From positions 1 to 24,851 of IMG/VR virus record IMGVR_UViG_3300031565_000341: 24,851 nucleotides of DNA; one strand, written 5' to 3'. The DNA is from a virus. The position numbers and the translations under genes are program-made. Shown here in pieces: positions 1 to 7,579 of the stretch (positions are counted from its first letter, which is position 1; each line of letters begins with the position of its first letter). The notes beneath the pieces were generated by a model. The model saw only the letters and a list, made by a program, of their open reading frames with translations, made no database searches and had not been told where the DNA came from.

Positions 1-120
1 TTGTATATACTTATCCTGAGCTAGTAAAAGGTGGCTAACTATATAGCTTTCTTCTACTGAGCCGTTTAGGTGGCTATATCGCTTCATATAGTCGCCATTT
101 ATAAAAAGTACTTCTTGCAT
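1..120 (-). CDS. Head-tail connector gene, duplicated 5' fragment
   Basis: This is the first 40 codons of the connector gene whose full copy lies at 24264-24824. The fragment runs off the left edge of the window and exists only because of the terminal repeat. It is not a separate gene. Its ATG (118-120) lies 3 nt downstream of the portal stop codon, so portal and connector form one transcription unit across the circular junction. Confidence 0.9.
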   Translation of the reverse strand, partial: MQEVLFINGDYMKRYSHLNGSVEESYIVSHLLLAQDKYIQ

Positions 121-147
121 ATCTTAATTTAGTTTACCTCTATTTGG
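1..147. repeat. Left copy of the 147-bp terminal direct repeat
   Basis: Bases 1-147 match 24705-24851 at every position except 127, which is A here and C at 24831. The repeat holds the first 40 codons of the connector gene and the last codons of the portal gene, so joining the ends restores both genes without a break. It could be a true terminal redundancy or the overlap left when a circular or circularly permuted genome is assembled. The mismatch changes the last portal residue (Asn here, Lys in the right copy), so it may reflect a population variant. Confidence 0.95.
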
Positions 148-1995
148 TGTATCTATCGGCCTAGTGTTAGCTTGGTCGTAGTCTAGGTCTTTATCTTTAA
201 AAGGTAGGCCAGCTACTCTAGCTTCACTAGTACTTATTTCTTTGTCATTGTCTAGGCCTTCATTAGGTAAAAATCGGCCCTTATCTCTTTTTCTTACATA
301 TACTTGTCTATAGAAATAGTGATGACAATAAGCGCCCCCTTTCCATTCCCATATATTGTATGTGCTTTGCCCCCTTGGGCTAAACTCGCTATTTACCCCA
401 GCTTGGCCCATTTCTATTATATCTTCATAGCGATATACTACCCCGCCCTTACTATTAGCTACCATATTTTTACAAAAGGAGCGGCTCTTATCGCTTATAT
501 TACGGCTGTATCTATACCTTACCTTATATAGCCCGCTATCTACTAAGCTTTTAAGGTCAGGGTCTGCATATCTTTTAAAGTACTTTACTGGCTCCTGGTT
601 TAGCTTTGCTTCTTCTTCGTTATCGGTTACTTTAGTTTCTTCTATTAGCTCCCATTCTTCAAGGTCTATTTTTTCGCCTACAGCTTCTAAATAGCTTAGC
701 CAGGTATTACCTTCTTCTTCACTTAGGAAAGGCTTTTTTTTTTGGCTACTTAGTTCTATTTCTTCTTTGAATATATTATTGGCCGCTTCTTCTGAGAATC
801 CTAACATAGATACTAAAAGCTGTACCGCTTGTGTAGCGTTAAGTTCACCTAGTTTAACTTTGGTGATAATATCTACAGCGCTACTAATTTGTATACCCGT
901 AAAAGATTGTTCTATGTCAGCTCCTTCAGTAGGTAACATAGGGTTATTGCTTACTAAGCTTATAGTAGTATTTATATCGTTTTGTCTTAGTAGCATTTTT
1001 ATAGTATCTATAATAAGATACTGGTAAGGCTCTATAACATTACTATTAAATAACTGGCTAGCTGTTTTCAGCTCTTCAGTACCCCCAAGCTGTCCCGCTG
1101 TCTTTACCCCAAAAAGGGCTGGGCTAGTGGCCCTGTGGCCTATCATTATTTTGGCTGTACTTTCTTCGCTCAAAAATTGGTACTGTTCGCTAGCCTGGCT
1201 CAAATCGAAAGGCTCAATACTTGGGGCCTGGTCGGCACCGTCTGAGAAGGTCATAAAGAACTTGCCCGCATTGTGGGCGCCTGTCATTTGCCTTTCTATA
1301 TCTTGCCTTATTTGCCGCCTTTCTTCTTTAGGTGGTACCCCATTTTTCCAGTGTATAGCCATAGAAGGGGCCATACCGTTGTTAAGGTTGTTATTGTGGT
1401 ATATAGCTACTTGCTTGTCTATTTCTATCCAGTTTATACTTCCCATATAGTCAGGCTTAGGGTAGTAAATAGCCCCAATACTAAAAGGCTTTACGGCTAC
1501 TATCTGTACTGGGTGGTCGTTCTTTTTCTTTACATCGAAAGAACATATAGGGGTTACTCCTACTTTCCTGTAGTTCTCCCAGTCTAAACAGTGGTAGTAG
1601 TAGGGTACTGTACCGTTTTCTTGCATTGCCCCAGCTCTTATATATTCAAAGGGTATGTGTTCTACGCTTTTTATATAGGACCTATCCAGGCTGTAGCTTA
1701 CTTGTAAATAGTAGCCCCCTTGTAGTTTAAGGTCCAGGCAAGCCTTTCTTATTTCTTCATTTAGGCCCCAGGCTTCTATTTGTAGCTGTGCTTCGCCTGT
1801 AAGTTGTATACCCTGGCCGTATATCATATAGGCTATACTATCTACTAGTGCGTGGTGTACAGCGCTACTATTATAAAGGTCTATAAGGTAGTTAGGGAAT
1901 AAGTTGTCTTTACCATATTCTACCCAGCCGCTACGGTTTAGTGTTTCTTGGTAGCTAGGCTCTGTATACTTTCCCAGGTTTATGTTTTCAATCAT
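124..1995 (-). CDS. Portal protein
   Basis: This 623-residue protein would form the dodecameric portal ring at one capsid vertex, through which DNA is packaged and to which the connector and tail attach. The N-terminal 450 residues or so have the layout of HK97/SPP1-type portals, including a start region with NLFPNYLIDLY and a segment around ATSPALFGVKTAGQLGGTEE that resembles the clip/wing region of Bacteroidota phage portals. A separate C-terminal domain (about 475-590) is Cys/His/aromatic-rich, with SFCKNM, SPRGQSTYNIWEWKGG and YCHHYFYRQVY. It resembles the C-terminal end of MuF/gp7-like minor head proteins, suggesting a fused accessory domain. The start at 1995 overlaps the upstream gene by 8 nt. 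The portal lies downstream of the capsid genes, unlike the usual order. The family call is by sequence resemblance only. Confidence 0.82.
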   Translation of the reverse strand: MIENINLGKYTEPSYQETLNRSGWVEYGKDNLFPNYLIDLYNSSAVHHALVDSIAYMIYGQGIQLTGEAQLQIEAWGLNEEIRKACLDLKLQGGYYLQVSYSLDRSYIKSVEHIPFEYIRAGAMQENGTVPYYYHCLDWENYRKVGVTPICSFDVKKKNDHPVQIVAVKPFSIGAIYYPKPDYMGSINWIEIDKQVAIYHNNNLNNGMAPSMAIHWKNGVPPKEERRQIRQDIERQMTGAHNAGKFFMTFSDGADQAPSIEPFDLSQASEQYQFLSEESTAKIMIGHRATSPALFGVKTAGQLGGTEELKTASQLFNSNVIEPYQYLIIDTIKMLLRQNDINTTISLVSNNPMLPTEGADIEQSFTGIQISSAVDIITKVKLGELNATQAVQLLVSMLGFSEEAANNIFKEEIELSSQKKKPFLSEEEGNTWLSYLEAVGEKIDLEEWELIEETKVTDNEEEAKLNQEPVKYFKRYADPDLKSLVDSGLYKVRYRYSRNISDKSRSFCKNMVANSKGGVVYRYEDIIEMGQAGVNSEFSPRGQSTYNIWEWKGGAYCHHYFYRQVYVRKRDKGRFLPNEGLDNDKEISTSEARVAGLPFKDKDLDYDQANTRPIDTPNRGKLN

Positions 1996-2383
1996 AGTAA
2001 ACTATATTGTCAGGTAAGGTAATAGTAGGTAAGTTGTAGTATACTTCTTGTGTTAAGACGTGAAGTACCCCCCTTTCTATTTCGCCTACTGTATTATTAG
2101 GGTCTAAATTTGTGGCGCTATCCTGGCCGTAAACTTTATACCAGTACTGGCCCGTTTCACTTATAAGTAAATTACCACTAGTAGGGGCTTCTGTACTTGT
2201 ATCTATAGCTATTTTAGTGTAGCGCTCGTTATCTATAACTATATCAGCTACAAAGTAGCGTTTTTTCCTGGTAAATTCGCCTTCTATTTCTATTAGGTAG
2301 TATTCACTACTTATATATTTAGCCTTCTCTTTTAAGGTCAAGTAAATAAACTGGCCGCTAGTATTGGGTAGTAGTTCTATCAT
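1988..2383 (-). CDS. Hypothetical virion-associated protein between major tail protein and portal
   Basis: This is a 131-residue, beta-rich protein with no signal peptide or membrane segment. It has many aromatic residues (YYLIEIEGEF, YWYKVYGQDS), and an acidic stretch (VGEIERGVLHVL) near the C terminus. I do not recognise a family with a known role. Its position among head and tail genes and its translational coupling to the portal (8-nt overlap) suggest a structural or assembly role, such as a decoration, fibre or connector component. It starts just downstream of a strong Rho-independent terminator (2392-2426), so it and the portal should be transcribed at a lower level than the capsid and tail-tube genes. 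Confidence 0.7.
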   Translation of the reverse strand: MIELLPNTSGQFIYLTLKEKAKYISSEYYLIEIEGEFTRKKRYFVADIVIDNERYTKIAIDTSTEAPTSGNLLISETGQYWYKVYGQDSATNLDPNNTVGEIERGVLHVLTQEVYYNLPTITLPDNIVYYD

Positions 2384-2391
2384 AGTTGAAC

Positions 2392-2426
2392 AAAAAAAGG
2401 GGCAAGCCCATAAAAAAGCCCGCCCC
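2392..2426 (-). terminator. Rho-independent terminator after the major tail protein gene
   Basis: On the minus strand a GC-rich hairpin with GGGGCGGGC on the 5' arm and GGCTTGCCCC on the 3' arm is followed by seven T (2392-2398). Two G-T wobbles lie inside the stem. It sits 28 nt after the major tail protein stop codon and 9 nt before the next ATG. It probably lowers read-through from the highly expressed capsid and tail-tube genes into the portal. Confidence 0.85.
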
Positions 2427-2453
2427 CACCTTACCTAAATTAAAACAAATTTA

Positions 2454-3014
2454 TTAGTATCCAGGGCTAATAGTCGTAGTAGCTGTAAAGGCTCCTACTA
2501 CTGTAGCGTCTGTAAAGTCAGGGCCAAAAGGCGCTGGTACTTTTTCTTCTGCTGTGAATACCAAGTTATAGCCGTTAAGGTCCCCTTTAGCTGTTCCAGT
2601 ACCAAAGTTACCCCCTGTAACTTCAGCGCCAGTAGCGTATCCCATTACGTGGTAGTTATCGTTATTGTCCCTAACTACTATAGATAGTCTATTCTTTAAT
2701 ACTTCAGCTAGTTCTGCGTTATCTGCAGCGCTTAGCTTTGGTGTTTGGATAGTCAAAACTTGTTCGTAGTATACGGTACCGTTTTCTACTGAGCTTTGTA
2801 CATTTTGTTGAAAGCTACCGCTATTTTTAGAAAGCTCCCAGCGATAAAAAGTTATACTTCCGCCTGTAGAAGGCGCTGTATCTACATCGCTTACCGCCCC
2901 AGCTGCAATAGCCCCATAGTCTACGCTACTATGCTTAACCCAAAGTACCTCTTTTATACCGCCTATAGCGTCTTTACAAGGGTAAGCCCTTCCATTTTGT
3001 ATATCGCAAGACAT
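2454..3014 (-). CDS. Major tail (tube) protein
   Basis: This is a 186-residue protein with a short polar N terminus followed by CKDAIGGIKEVLWV, a start typical of Bacteroidota phage tail-tube proteins. The body is beta-rich with Gly/Thr-rich turns, and the C-terminal part (GYNLVFTAEEKVPAPFG) fits the tail-tube fold. It would polymerise as stacked rings around the tape measure. It follows the major capsid gene by 51 nt with a hairpin between them, and it is followed by a terminator, so capsid and tube proteins share a high-expression segment. The family call is inferred from sequence pattern and context; it could instead be another abundant virion protein. Confidence 0.65.
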   Translation of the reverse strand: MSCDIQNGRAYPCKDAIGGIKEVLWVKHSSVDYGAIAAGAVSDVDTAPSTGGSITFYRWELSKNSGSFQQNVQSSVENGTVYYEQVLTIQTPKLSAADNAELAEVLKNRLSIVVRDNNDNYHVMGYATGAEVTGGNFGTGTAKGDLNGYNLVFTAEEKVPAPFGPDFTDATVVGAFTATTTISPGY

Positions 3015-3032
3015 ATATTTTATATTATAGAA

Positions 3033-3052
3033 AGGGGGTTTTTAGGCCCCCT
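3033..3052 (-). terminator. Hairpin between capsid and tail-tube genes
   Basis: On the minus strand AGGGGG and CCCCCT form a perfect 6-bp stem around an 8-nt loop, followed by TTTCTATAAT rather than a clean T-run. It lies in the 51-nt gap between the major capsid stop and the tail-tube start. It may be a weak terminator or an mRNA-stabilising or processing hairpin that sets the capsid-to-tube ratio. Confidence 0.6.
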
Positions 3053-3065
3053 GTCTTGGTTATTA

Positions 3066-4025
3066 TTAAGCTTGTCTTCTTACTGTGGCTACATCACCTA
3101 AAAAGGCTACTTGTGTACCACCAGTAAAGCGCATTGCTACTCTTACGTTATCGCTTGCGTCCGTTTGGGTCATATCTACTACTACCGCTTGGTTAAAATC
3201 GCTTTGTAGGTCCGTTCCAAAGAACAAGTTGCTAACTTCAGCCGCTAGCAATGTATCATTAGCAAAACCAGCTGGGGTAATAATATCAAAGCCCAAGTAA
3301 GTAGCTGGGCGCTCAGCTCCTACGGCTGGTGCATACCCGCCAGCTGTGCCTATACTAGCGAAAGCTTGGTGCAATAAGAATAAGCTCTTTTTGCTCATCA
3401 TTACTTTGGTGTTATCGCTATTAGCTAAAACATCAGGCAAGCCACCTACTAAGGTGTTTAAGTGGGTAATAATACCAGTACCCGCTGCTGCATCACCAGT
3501 AAAGGCCCCTGTTACTAGGTCTTCAAAACCTGGGGTACCGTCTACTACCTTTTTCATAATACCGTCAAAATTGGTATAAGGTGCAGAACCCGCTATTTCT
3601 CCGTCATAGTTCCCTTGCCACATATTACGTTCGATAGATTCAGCTACTTTAGCGGCTAGGTATTGCAAAAGGAAAGCTTCAAAATTAGCTGGTACCTCAT
3701 CATTAATAAAGCCCTGGCCCGTTTGCATCGCTTCCCAGTCTTGTCTAAAATCTTTCTTACAAAGCTGTACATTGCTCATAAGCTCTGTAGGCTGTAGTAT
3801 AGCTTCAGCCAAAGTAAGCGCATCTTCAGTAGCCGTAAAATCACAGCCAGCTGGCGCAATACTAGAACCGCTAAGCTTTTTAAGTACCGCTTTATATTTT
3901 ACATTTTCTTTTACAGTAATATAGCCACGTGCTATACTGTCAGCTGCTAAAATTGCTGGCGCTACATAAGGTAAAGCTAAAGCTCCCTCGTAGCTACTGT
4001 TATCTATATTAAGTGAATTTGCCAT
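3066..4025 (-). CDS. Major capsid protein
   Basis: This is a 319-residue protein that would form the HK97-fold capsid shell. Support comes from its length, the balanced alpha/beta composition, the position directly after protease and scaffold genes, and segments typical of Bacteroidota phage capsids: a long helix around LLQYLAAKVAESIERNMWQGNYDG (the spine-helix region) and a C-terminal A-domain-like stretch ending VAMRFTGGTQVAFLGDVA. There is no long N-terminal delta domain, consistent with a separate scaffold protein next door. It starts 3 nt after the scaffold stop codon. No promoter is visible immediately upstream. Confidence 0.85.
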   Translation of the reverse strand: MANSLNIDNSSYEGALALPYVAPAILAADSIARGYITVKENVKYKAVLKKLSGSSIAPAGCDFTATEDALTLAEAILQPTELMSNVQLCKKDFRQDWEAMQTGQGFINDEVPANFEAFLLQYLAAKVAESIERNMWQGNYDGEIAGSAPYTNFDGIMKKVVDGTPGFEDLVTGAFTGDAAAGTGIITHLNTLVGGLPDVLANSDNTKVMMSKKSLFLLHQAFASIGTAGGYAPAVGAERPATYLGFDIITPAGFANDTLLAAEVSNLFFGTDLQSDFNQAVVVDMTQTDASDNVRVAMRFTGGTQVAFLGDVATVRRQA

Positions 4026-4028
4026 TTC

Positions 4029-4607
4029 TTAGTTATATTTTTGGTATAAGGCGCTTATACGTTGGTTAGTGGACATTTTTAAAAAGTCCTCTTTATTTAG
4101 TTGTTTTTTAAGTGCTACAGCTTTTGGTAGTCCCTGGTGGTTAAATTCTGCTTTGAGCGTTTCAATCTCTTTATCTTTCGCTTTAAGCTGTGTACTAAAC
4201 TCAGTTCGCAAAGCATCTACGGCTTTTTCAATAAGGTTAAGTACATCTTCTTTAGTGTAGTCTTGGCTAGCTTCTACTTCTTCGGCTGGCTCTTCTTCTA
4301 CTACTTCTTCTACTGGTTTAATAGCATCTACTACCCCTTCAGTAACAGCTACTATAGTACCGTCTTCTAGCTCGTATTCTCCCGTAGGTACGGCTATTTT
4401 CTCTTCTTCTTCGTTAAGTATATATATATTAACCCCTGGTACCCATTCTTCAGCATCTGAATAAATCATAGTACCGTCTTTTAGCTTGCCTTCTACCATA
4501 AACTTTACCGCTTCTTCTGCTGGTTTTGTTTCAGTATTTTGCTCGCTAGCATTAAGATTAACCGCATACTTTTTGAAAAGAGTATTTATTCTTTCTTTCA
4601 ATTCCAT
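4029..4607 (-). CDS. Head scaffolding protein
   Basis: This is a 192-residue acidic protein with three parts. A short N-terminal helix precedes a beta-rich segment (about 33-95, with KLKDGTMIYSDAEEW and ELEDGTIVAV) of the type often seen in Bacteroidota phage scaffolds. A Glu/Pro/Val-rich linker (95-115) follows, then a charged coiled coil (about 118-155) and a basic C-terminal tail, which in scaffolds commonly contacts the capsid protein. It lies between the protease and the capsid genes, the usual place for a scaffold. It would direct capsid assembly and be removed by the protease. Confidence 0.75.
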   Translation of the reverse strand: MELKERINTLFKKYAVNLNASEQNTETKPAEEAVKFMVEGKLKDGTMIYSDAEEWVPGVNIYILNEEEEKIAVPTGEYELEDGTIVAVTEGVVDAIKPVEEVVEEEPAEEVEASQDYTKEDVLNLIEKAVDALRTEFSTQLKAKDKEIETLKAEFNHQGLPKAVALKKQLNKEDFLKMSTNQRISALYQKYN

Positions 4608-4624
4608 TATAAAAGTATTTAGTA

Positions 4625-5551
4625 TTATAACAAGCTTTTTAGCTCTTTTACAAGTTCCTGGCTATTTGCTTCTATTAGCTCTATTACTTCTAGCTCTATT
4701 AGTTTATTTCGGCTCCAGGTTAAGCCAGCCTTACCGCCCCAAAGTAAGTAGCTTATAGTACCACAAGCTTCTATATCTTCGGGGTTATAGTCTTGTTCGG
4801 CCCTACTTAAATAGCTGTACATTCTTTTAATTGTTTCCAGGCTTATAGGCTCGCCCTTTGCTAGCTGTCTAGCTCTTACTTTACCTACTTGTGTAGCGCA
4901 ATTATTACCTACTTGTAGGTTAAGCTCTATACCTTTTTTAGCATTTTCTTTAACCTGGGCGGGGTAGTCTATATAGCTTTCCATTTCTACCTTCGTACCC
5001 TTTTTATAGCGCTTATCTTTCTTTACTGTAGCCTTTGCTAGCTCTTCAGCTTTGCGGCTAAAATAACCTTCTATACTAAAGCCTTTTATTTCGCCTGTCT
5101 TTATAAAGTCTTGCCATATAGTATCGTTATCTACTTTAAAGGCTCCTACCCAGGTACCAATAGGTAGGTCTAGGCCGTACTCTTCGCTTTTATCTTTGCC
5201 TACTTTTAGCCAGCTTTCTACTAGGTATACCCCTTTTACTGGCTCTTCGTGTTGTATAGTGGTGTTACCGCTATACCCTTGGGTAAGGTATCTATAGGCT
5301 ACCTTCTTTACAGTTTCTTTGCTCATATAGGCATACCATTCTTCTTCGCCTTGCTTTCTATATATAGGCTTGTCAGGTACTAAAATAGGGCCTAATAGTA
5401 TACGCTGTTCATTGTCTATAGCTTGGTACTTTACTTGCTCTTCTTTATTGAAGTGTATGAAGTCCATTTCTATAGCTGGCTGGTCTACCAGGCTTATAGC
5501 GTATACTTCGTTTTGCTCTTCATCGTCTACTATATATTCTACTATTTTCAT
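4625..5551 (-). CDS. XkdF-like prohead protease with an extra C-terminal domain
   Basis: This is a 308-residue protein. Residues 1-165 resemble the XkdF-type phage serine protease (VEYIVDD, YAISLVDQPAIEMDFIHF, then ILGP-like IPD/VPDKPIYR). Candidate catalytic residues are H101 (TTIQHEEP) and S159 (IKGFSIEGYF), which match the His/Ser pattern of HK97-like prohead proteases. A second domain (about 190-285) has no protease motifs. It contains NAKKGIELNL, CATQVGKVRARQLAKGEPIS, TIKRMYSYLSRAE and ISYLLWGGKAGLTW. This Arg-rich, WGG-ending domain recurs in other marine phage head proteins, in my recollection, with no known function. It starts 5 nt downstream of the tape-measure stop and precedes the scaffold. 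It should cleave the scaffold and mature the head. Confidence 0.75.
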   Translation of the reverse strand: MKIVEYIVDDEEQNEVYAISLVDQPAIEMDFIHFNKEEQVKYQAIDNEQRILLGPILVPDKPIYRKQGEEEWYAYMSKETVKKVAYRYLTQGYSGNTTIQHEEPVKGVYLVESWLKVGKDKSEEYGLDLPIGTWVGAFKVDNDTIWQDFIKTGEIKGFSIEGYFSRKAEELAKATVKKDKRYKKGTKVEMESYIDYPAQVKENAKKGIELNLQVGNNCATQVGKVRARQLAKGEPISLETIKRMYSYLSRAEQDYNPEDIEACGTISYLLWGGKAGLTWSRNKLIELEVIELIEANSQELVKELKSLL

Positions 5552-5555
5552 TATT

Positions 5556-7406
5556 TTATAGTTTAGCTTGGTCTTTTATTAACTGGTTAGCTTCCTGGCT
5601 ATTACTAACATTTTGTTCTAGTACATAGGCTTGTACTGTATTTTGTTGTGGGCCTTGTTCTAGAAAACTAAAATCTATACTAGGACCTATAGACCCGCCA
5701 CCAAAAGAACTAGCGCCACCGCCAGCGCTAGGGGTTGTAGGGCTAGGGCTGCCGCCTTCGAATTTAGTAGCCTTTATCTTAGCTATATTTACAGCGCCAG
5801 CAAGCCCTATACTTGTAGCGTTTGCTATTTTAAGCGCCTGGCCGAAAGGCTCAGGTATAGTACTCTTAGCTGTTAAAGCGTTTACTACCCCTTCTATAGT
5901 TGATATAGTAGCCTGAGCTATACCTAAAGCTTTACTTACCTTAAAACCTTTTTCAGCATTTATAGCGCCTGTTTCAGTCAGGAACTCCCCCAGGCTAGCT
6001 ATACCAGCTACTGTACTTTTAGCTATACTTATCTTAGCATCTTGTAGGGCTTTTTCTTGCTCTAGTTCTTTTTCTCTTAGTTCTTTATTTTTAATTTCTT
6101 GCTCAGCATCAAAAGTAGCCAAAGCTATACGCTCGGCTTCTCTATACTCAGCCATTATATTAGCCTTCTCTTCTTCGCTAGCTCTTAGTAGTTCTAGTTC
6201 CTGTAGCGCCCTTTCCCTATCTAGTTCGGCCTGTTCTATTATTTGGTCCCTTTCGCTTTGTATATTTTCTACTCTTAGGTCTTCTAGTTGTTGGTTTATA
6301 CTTCTTTTTCTTTCTAGCTCTTCTAGGTCTATTTCTCTTCTCTTTTGTGCGTTATCTAGTTCTACTAGCTGTACTTGGGTTTCTTTGTCTATCCTTTCAG
6401 CTATAGCTTCTGCTAGCTCTTGCTCTTTGGCTTTCCTTTCTTCAAAGTTTGCTGTTATAGCTATCTCTTGCCTTAGTGCGCTTTCTTGTAGCTTGGCTTG
6501 CTGTAGGTCCAGCTTAGCCTTATCTTCTAGCGCTTTACTTTGCCTTTCTAGTGCTTCTGTTCTTTCTTCATAGCTTCGGGTAGTATCGTCTATTATTTTC
6601 TGCTCTAGGTCTATAGTCTGTTGTAGCTCAGCGCTTGCTACTGTATAGGCCTTAGTAGCTTCTACCAGCATAAACTGTATTTCTGCTAGGCTTTCGGCTT
6701 TCTCCATAGCCTTGGCCATTTCTTCTCCAGCTTTTTCTATAAGTGGGGTTAAAATATGAAGCTCAGCTACCATAAGGGCCGTAGGTGGAAAGAAAGCTGC
6801 TACCCCTTCAGCATACATAAGCGCTCCTTCTTTGGCTTTTTCAGCGGCTTGTGTAAACTCGCCTTGAAATAGTAAGCCTATAGCTTCACCTAGTAAGCCT
6901 AGGCCTTCTACTATATTATTTACCTGGTCTAGTACATAGGTTTTAATCATTGTACCAAACTTTTGAATACCAGCCAGCGGGTCTTCAAAGAAGGCTGTAA
7001 GGTCATTACTTATAAATTCATCTAGTTGCTCAGTTAGAACTTTCCAAAAGGCCTGGGTAAACATCTCAGCTTTGGCTAAGGTCTTAGCGCCTTTCTCGCT
7101 TGTCTGCATCCAGGTATATAAAGCTCCTAAAGCCACTACTAAAAGCCCTATACCAGTACTAGCTACAGCGGCTTTTAAGCTTGTCATACCTTTGGCTAAA
7201 TTCCTGGCCGAACTTATAGCCCCCTTAAAGCCACCTATAAGGCCCCCGCTAAACTTATCGGCTAAGCCTTCTAGCTCGCCAAAACTAGCGCCAGCTTCTT
7301 CTGTAGCTTCTTTAGTTTCTTTTAGGCTTTCATTTACTTTATTTATAGCTCCTACTACCTCGCCTGTATTAGCGTCAAACTCTATTATAACCTTCTTTTT
7401 ATTCAT
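5556..7406 (-). CDS. Tail tape measure protein
   Basis: This is a 616-residue protein that would set tail length and be ejected with DNA. The N-terminal segment ends in a Gly/Ala-rich hydrophobic helix (about 84-100, TGIGLLVVALGALYTW), as is common in tape measures. A long charged coiled coil occupies roughly 235-465, rich in Glu, Gln, Arg and Ala. The C-terminal part has ALGIAQATISTIEGVVNAL and a final segment (AYVLEQNVSNSQEANQLI) typical of Bacteroidota phage tape measures. A Ser/Gly-rich linker precedes this end. The length implies a fairly short tail, about 90 nm by the usual 1.5 angstrom per residue rule. The ATG is coupled (ATGA) to a small membrane-protein gene. The gene lies between tail-tip genes and head genes, an unusual place. 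Confidence 0.88.
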   Translation of the reverse strand: MNKKKVIIEFDANTGEVVGAINKVNESLKETKEATEEAGASFGELEGLADKFSGGLIGGFKGAISSARNLAKGMTSLKAAVASTGIGLLVVALGALYTWMQTSEKGAKTLAKAEMFTQAFWKVLTEQLDEFISNDLTAFFEDPLAGIQKFGTMIKTYVLDQVNNIVEGLGLLGEAIGLLFQGEFTQAAEKAKEGALMYAEGVAAFFPPTALMVAELHILTPLIEKAGEEMAKAMEKAESLAEIQFMLVEATKAYTVASAELQQTIDLEQKIIDDTTRSYEERTEALERQSKALEDKAKLDLQQAKLQESALRQEIAITANFEERKAKEQELAEAIAERIDKETQVQLVELDNAQKRREIDLEELERKRSINQQLEDLRVENIQSERDQIIEQAELDRERALQELELLRASEEEKANIMAEYREAERIALATFDAEQEIKNKELREKELEQEKALQDAKISIAKSTVAGIASLGEFLTETGAINAEKGFKVSKALGIAQATISTIEGVVNALTAKSTIPEPFGQALKIANATSIGLAGAVNIAKIKATKFEGGSPSPTTPSAGGGASSFGGGSIGPSIDFSFLEQGPQQNTVQAYVLEQNVSNSQEANQLIKDQAKL

Positions 7407-7579
7407 AGTATAGCCTTTAGTACTATAACAATTATAGCCATATAACCTATAAGAAAGATAGCCGCTAGTATAAAGTCTAGGCTTTTATACCACCTAGGTA
7501 TAGGGTTTTTTACTTTTTGCTTTATAAGTATATCTATAGCTTCTATTATAGCCTTGTCATTGTATAGTCTATTCTGCAT
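7403..7579 (-). CDS. Small single-pass membrane protein coupled to the tape measure
   Basis: This 58-codon gene starts inside the end of the hub gene (33-nt overlap) and stops at the ATGA that starts the tape measure gene. The N-terminal 30 residues are charged and polar (MQNRLYNDKAIIEAIDILIK), then PIPRWYK leads into one membrane helix (about 35-57, with FILAAIFLIGYMAIIVIVL). Eleven of its 13 Ile codons are ATA, matching the rest of the genome, and the overlaps on both sides support real coding. Function is unknown; it could be a membrane-anchored assembly or injection factor. Confidence 0.75.
   Translation of the reverse strand: MQNRLYNDKAIIEAIDILIKQKVKNPIPRWYKSLDFILAAIFLIGYMAIIVIVLKAIL

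Noticed and set aside
2446-2453. TAAATTTG as a promoter
   Set aside because: It fits TAnnTTTG but has no -33 element at the right distance and lies directly before a strong terminator.
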